NCBI GenBank assembly: GCA_030612495.1
Contig: JAUWNT010000026.1
Coordinates: 1-19,081 of the forward strand
Reading direction: 5' to 3'
Origin: Candidatus Aminicenantota bacterium
GTDB taxonomy: Bacteria; Acidobacteriota; Aminicenantia; UBA2199
DNA: 19,081 nt
Numbering within the stretch: the stretch's first letter is position 1; each line of letters opens with the position of its first letter. The position numbers were made by a program, and so were the translations under genes. Below the pieces are notes generated by a model. That model made no database searches. It saw only the letters and a program-made list of their open reading frames with translations, and was not told the origin of the DNA. Of this stretch, positions 17,536-19,081 are shown in pieces.

Positions 17536-18149
17536 TCAAAACTCTTATTGCAACTAAAAATAAGGGGAAAATTAAAGAAATAAATAAAATACTTAGAAAT
17601 AGCAAGCTCAAACTAAGGCTATACTCCCTTTCTGACATGAAAATAACTGACATATGTGCTGAAGATAGAGCAACCTTCCAGGAAAATGCCAATCAAAAAT
17701 CTATCTTTTATAGTAGATTGATTAGAAATACACTTTGTGTAGGTGATGACTCAGGTTTAGTAGTAGAATCTCTAAAAGGAGAACCTGGAGTTCATTCAGC
17801 AAGATATGCAGGAAATGACTCAAATGATGAAAGAAACATAAAAAAACTCCTAAAAGAGTTAAAAAACACAAAGAATAGAAAGGCAAAATTTGTAACAGTT
17901 CTTTCTATCTCAAAAAACGGAAAATTAATAAAATCATTTCAAGGAGAAGCTGAAGGCATAATTTTAAAAGAAAGAAGAGGAAATAATGGTTTCGGATATG
18001 ACCCTCTATTTTTTTATCCTCCTTTAAATAAAACCTTTGCTGAATTAACAACTGATCAAAAAAATAAGATATCTCACAGGGCTATTGCTTTAAAAAAGAT
18101 GAAAGATTATATTCAAAACAACATAAAAAAATTCAGTCTACTTTATTGA
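17532..18149 (+). CDS. rdgB: RdgB/HAM1 non-canonical purine NTP pyrophosphatase
   Basis: A 205-residue cytoplasmic enzyme that hydrolyses dITP, ITP and XTP to monophosphates, keeping deaminated purines out of nucleic acids. It has the family start TKNKGKIKE (8-16), GDDSGLVVESL with the catalytic acidic pair D72-D73, GVHSARYAG (86-94), GFGYDPLF (153-160) and SHRAIALKK (181-189). The ATG shares ATGA with the MgtC stop, so the genes are translationally coupled. It ends the operon, and no clear intrinsic terminator follows. It is the second house-cleaning pyrophosphatase in the window, besides Maf. Confidence 0.96.
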   Translation: MIKTLIATKNKGKIKEINKILRNSKLKLRLYSLSDMKITDICAEDRATFQENANQKSIFYSRLIRNTLCVGDDSGLVVESLKGEPGVHSARYAGNDSNDERNIKKLLKELKNTKNRKAKFVTVLSISKNGKLIKSFQGEAEGIILKERRGNNGFGYDPLFFYPPLNKTFAELTTDQKNKISHRAIALKKMKDYIQNNIKKFSLLY

Positions 18150-18263
18150 CAATTAACTTCCAGTGGAAGCCCCCCCGCATGTCTTATAACCTGGATAAAA
18201 TATATTGGTTGACTGAGACTCCTTCTTCAGCTGATTTAAAATAATGAAATAAAGGAATAAAAT
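18150..18263. other. Non-coding region after rdgB with a hairpin and C-rich patch
   Basis: No gene is seen. CTTCC-AGT-GGAAG (18157-18169) can fold as a 5-bp stem with a 3-nt loop. It is followed directly by a run of eight C at 18170-18176 and nearby bases, then GCATG, in otherwise AT-rich DNA. There is no T run, so it is not a normal intrinsic terminator on the plus strand. An 8-bp palindrome, TCAGCTGA, occurs further on. The abrupt base change suggests a remnant of inserted DNA, but I cannot name it. Confidence 0.4.
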
Positions 18264-18307
18264 GAATAAAGGGGACAGGTAATTTGAATAAAGGGGACAG
18301 GTAATTT
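18264..18307 (+). repeat. Perfect 22-bp tandem duplication with AAAGGGGACAGGT core
   Basis: Two identical, adjacent 22-bp units (18264-18285 and 18286-18307) share the core AAAGGGGACAGGT flanked by GAAT and AATTT. A degenerate partial copy (GAAATAAAGG) lies just upstream near 18246-18255. The GC-richer core stands out in AT-rich sequence. From memory, AAAGGGGACAGG-type motifs recur near Y1/RAYT transposases in several bacterial genomes, and a RAYT fragment lies 225 bp away here. The link is inference. Confidence 0.85.
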
Positions 18308-18381
18308 ATCTACTTAATAAATTATTTCAATTCAATTTCTATTTTCTATATAAAAATCTTTCAAAAATATTGATTTAAATA

Positions 18382-18441
18382 ATATTCCTAATTACTTTGA
18401 TTATTATTTGAATGGGTTTTATATAAAAAAATCAGGAATAT
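18382..18441. repeat. Long-loop inverted repeat downstream of the RAYT gene
   Basis: ATATTCCT (18382-18389) and AGGAATAT (18434-18441) are perfectly complementary. Beyond one mismatch, ATT/AAT extends the pairing, giving 11 of 12 pairs around a 36-nt AT-rich interior. It lies in the 225-bp AT-rich stretch between the tandem repeat and the RAYT stop codon, where no gene is visible. It could be a structured end of the element or chance in AT-rich DNA. It lacks the GTAG foot of classical REP sequences. Confidence 0.35.
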
Positions 18442-18532
18442 GATCTTTTAAAAATTAACTTTCTGATTACATATACACTCATCCACATAACATATAAAAA
18501 CTCTTTATCTAAATAAGTTTAAATCTAATTTT

Positions 18533-19081
18533 CTATGGCGATATCGAATTTAACCGCCTTACTGAAAAAATCGTTTCCGTTAAACCTGTTTTATGTATCC
18601 GCCTATCCTTCTTTAATATCACTGTGCCTCCAAACATAGCATATGATGACTTTATAAAATCTTTTGAACCTAAAACCAAACCGTCTGTAAAATAACGTAT
18701 ACGATACCTGAATAACTCAGCTTCTCCTAACTTAAAATCCCTCTCAATCTCCTCTCTTATTATCTCTCCTGATATCTTACCTTTTGCATCCTTCGCTACC
18801 GCTCCTTTATTGTAAAGAAATTCTCTATATCTTAAAAAATCTCTCAAACTATTATCATCTTCAAATACTCCTTCAAAACTTAAAAACTTATTCCGATTAT
18901 TACTCTTAACTCTAAAACCTATACTGCTCCATCGATAATCCTCTGGCCTCTTCACTATTCCTGCTCTTATCGAATTTAAATCTATGTATGCAAGACAATT
19001 CAATAAGCATTCTCCTCTCTCAATTAACACACTCTTAAATCTATCTCCCCAAAAGTATCCTGTACGATCATTTACTCGATT
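18533..19081 (-). CDS. REP-associated tyrosine transposase (RAYT, Y1 family), C-terminal part
   Basis: A partial gene that runs off the window's right edge; 182 codons are visible, and the reading frame is open to 19081. The first visible residues, NRVNDRTGYFWGDRF, followed by LIERGECLLNCLAYIDLN, match the end of the Y1 (HUH) transposase domain of RAYT/TnpREP proteins. YIDLNSIRAGIV corresponds to the conserved YIxxNPxRAG block that contains the catalytic tyrosine. The HUH motif would lie outside the window. The remaining residues form the basic C-terminal extension typical of RAYTs, ending in a normal TAG. An apparent GTG start at 19030 is only an internal codon. RAYTs are single-copy, IS200/IS605-like enzymes that mobilise short REP-type repeats rather than themselves. 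No frameshift is seen in the visible part. Confidence 0.85.
   Translation of the reverse strand, partial: NRVNDRTGYFWGDRFKSVLIERGECLLNCLAYIDLNSIRAGIVKRPEDYRWSSIGFRVKSNNRNKFLSFEGVFEDDNSLRDFLRYREFLYNKGAVAKDAKGKISGEIIREEIERDFKLGEAELFRYRIRYFTDGLVLGSKDFIKSSYAMFGGTVILKKDRRIHKTGLTETIFSVRRLNSISP

Noticed and set aside
18157..18176. Intrinsic terminator for the rdgB operon
   Set aside because: The hairpin has only five base pairs and is followed by C residues rather than a T run.
18308..18532. Possible CRISPR array or phage attachment site in the AT-rich stretch
   Set aside because: There is no set of regularly spaced repeats beyond the single 22-bp duplication, and no integrase or tRNA-derived direct repeat is visible.

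Overview
The window is about 19 kb of AT-rich bacterial DNA. Genes are tightly packed, with short gaps and start/stop overlaps. Cues for a Gram-negative (two-membrane) cell are a secreted, putative outer-membrane beta-barrel protein, a type IV pilus motor operon with its PilS/PilR two-component pair, and a RAYT-type (REP-associated tyrosine) transposase. The low GC, mixed gene content and SPS-like glycosyltransferase fit an uncultured lineage, perhaps near Desulfobacterota, Nitrospirota or neighbouring candidate phyla. No marker here fixes the phylum, so that placement is only a guess.

Layout, left to right. (1) 93-1382 (+): a GT4 glycosyltransferase resembling the synthase part of sucrose-phosphate synthase, with its own extended -10 promoter. 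(2) 1448-9102 (-): a six-gene operon, transcribed pilB-pilT-pilC-pilS-pilR-maf, behind a near-consensus sigma-70 promoter at 9125-9153. It encodes the extension and retraction ATPases, the platform protein, a sensor kinase/response regulator pair and a nucleotide house-cleaning enzyme. No pilin gene or pilM-Q gene is in the window. (3) 9158-10327 (-): an outer-membrane barrel-like protein with its own promoter and almost no leader. (4) 10424-11311 (-): a secreted SMP-30/gluconolactonase-like beta-propeller. (5) 11382-14949 (-): a glycolytic and export block, transcribed gap-pgk-tpiA-secG-tRNA-Leu(GAG)-tRNA-Ser(GCU). (6) 15110-18149 (+): a compact operon of zinc-ribbon SAM methyltransferase, UbiA-family prenyltransferase of the phosphoribosyl-polyprenol-phosphate type, MgtC-like membrane protein and RdgB pyrophosphatase. 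Its promoter lies so close to the first ATG that the message is probably leaderless. (7) 18150-18532: non-coding, with a C-rich patch, a perfect 22-bp tandem repeat and a long inverted repeat. (8) 18533-19081 (-): the C-terminal part of a RAYT, cut by the window edge.

Most of the window is conserved housekeeping and motility DNA. I see no clear undescribed defence or mobile system. The points most worth following are the tandem repeat beside the RAYT, the methyltransferase/UbiA/MgtC/RdgB operon, the apparent leaderless promoters, the GSFTDA variant loop in PilR, and the conserved secG-tRNA-Leu(GAG) arrangement.
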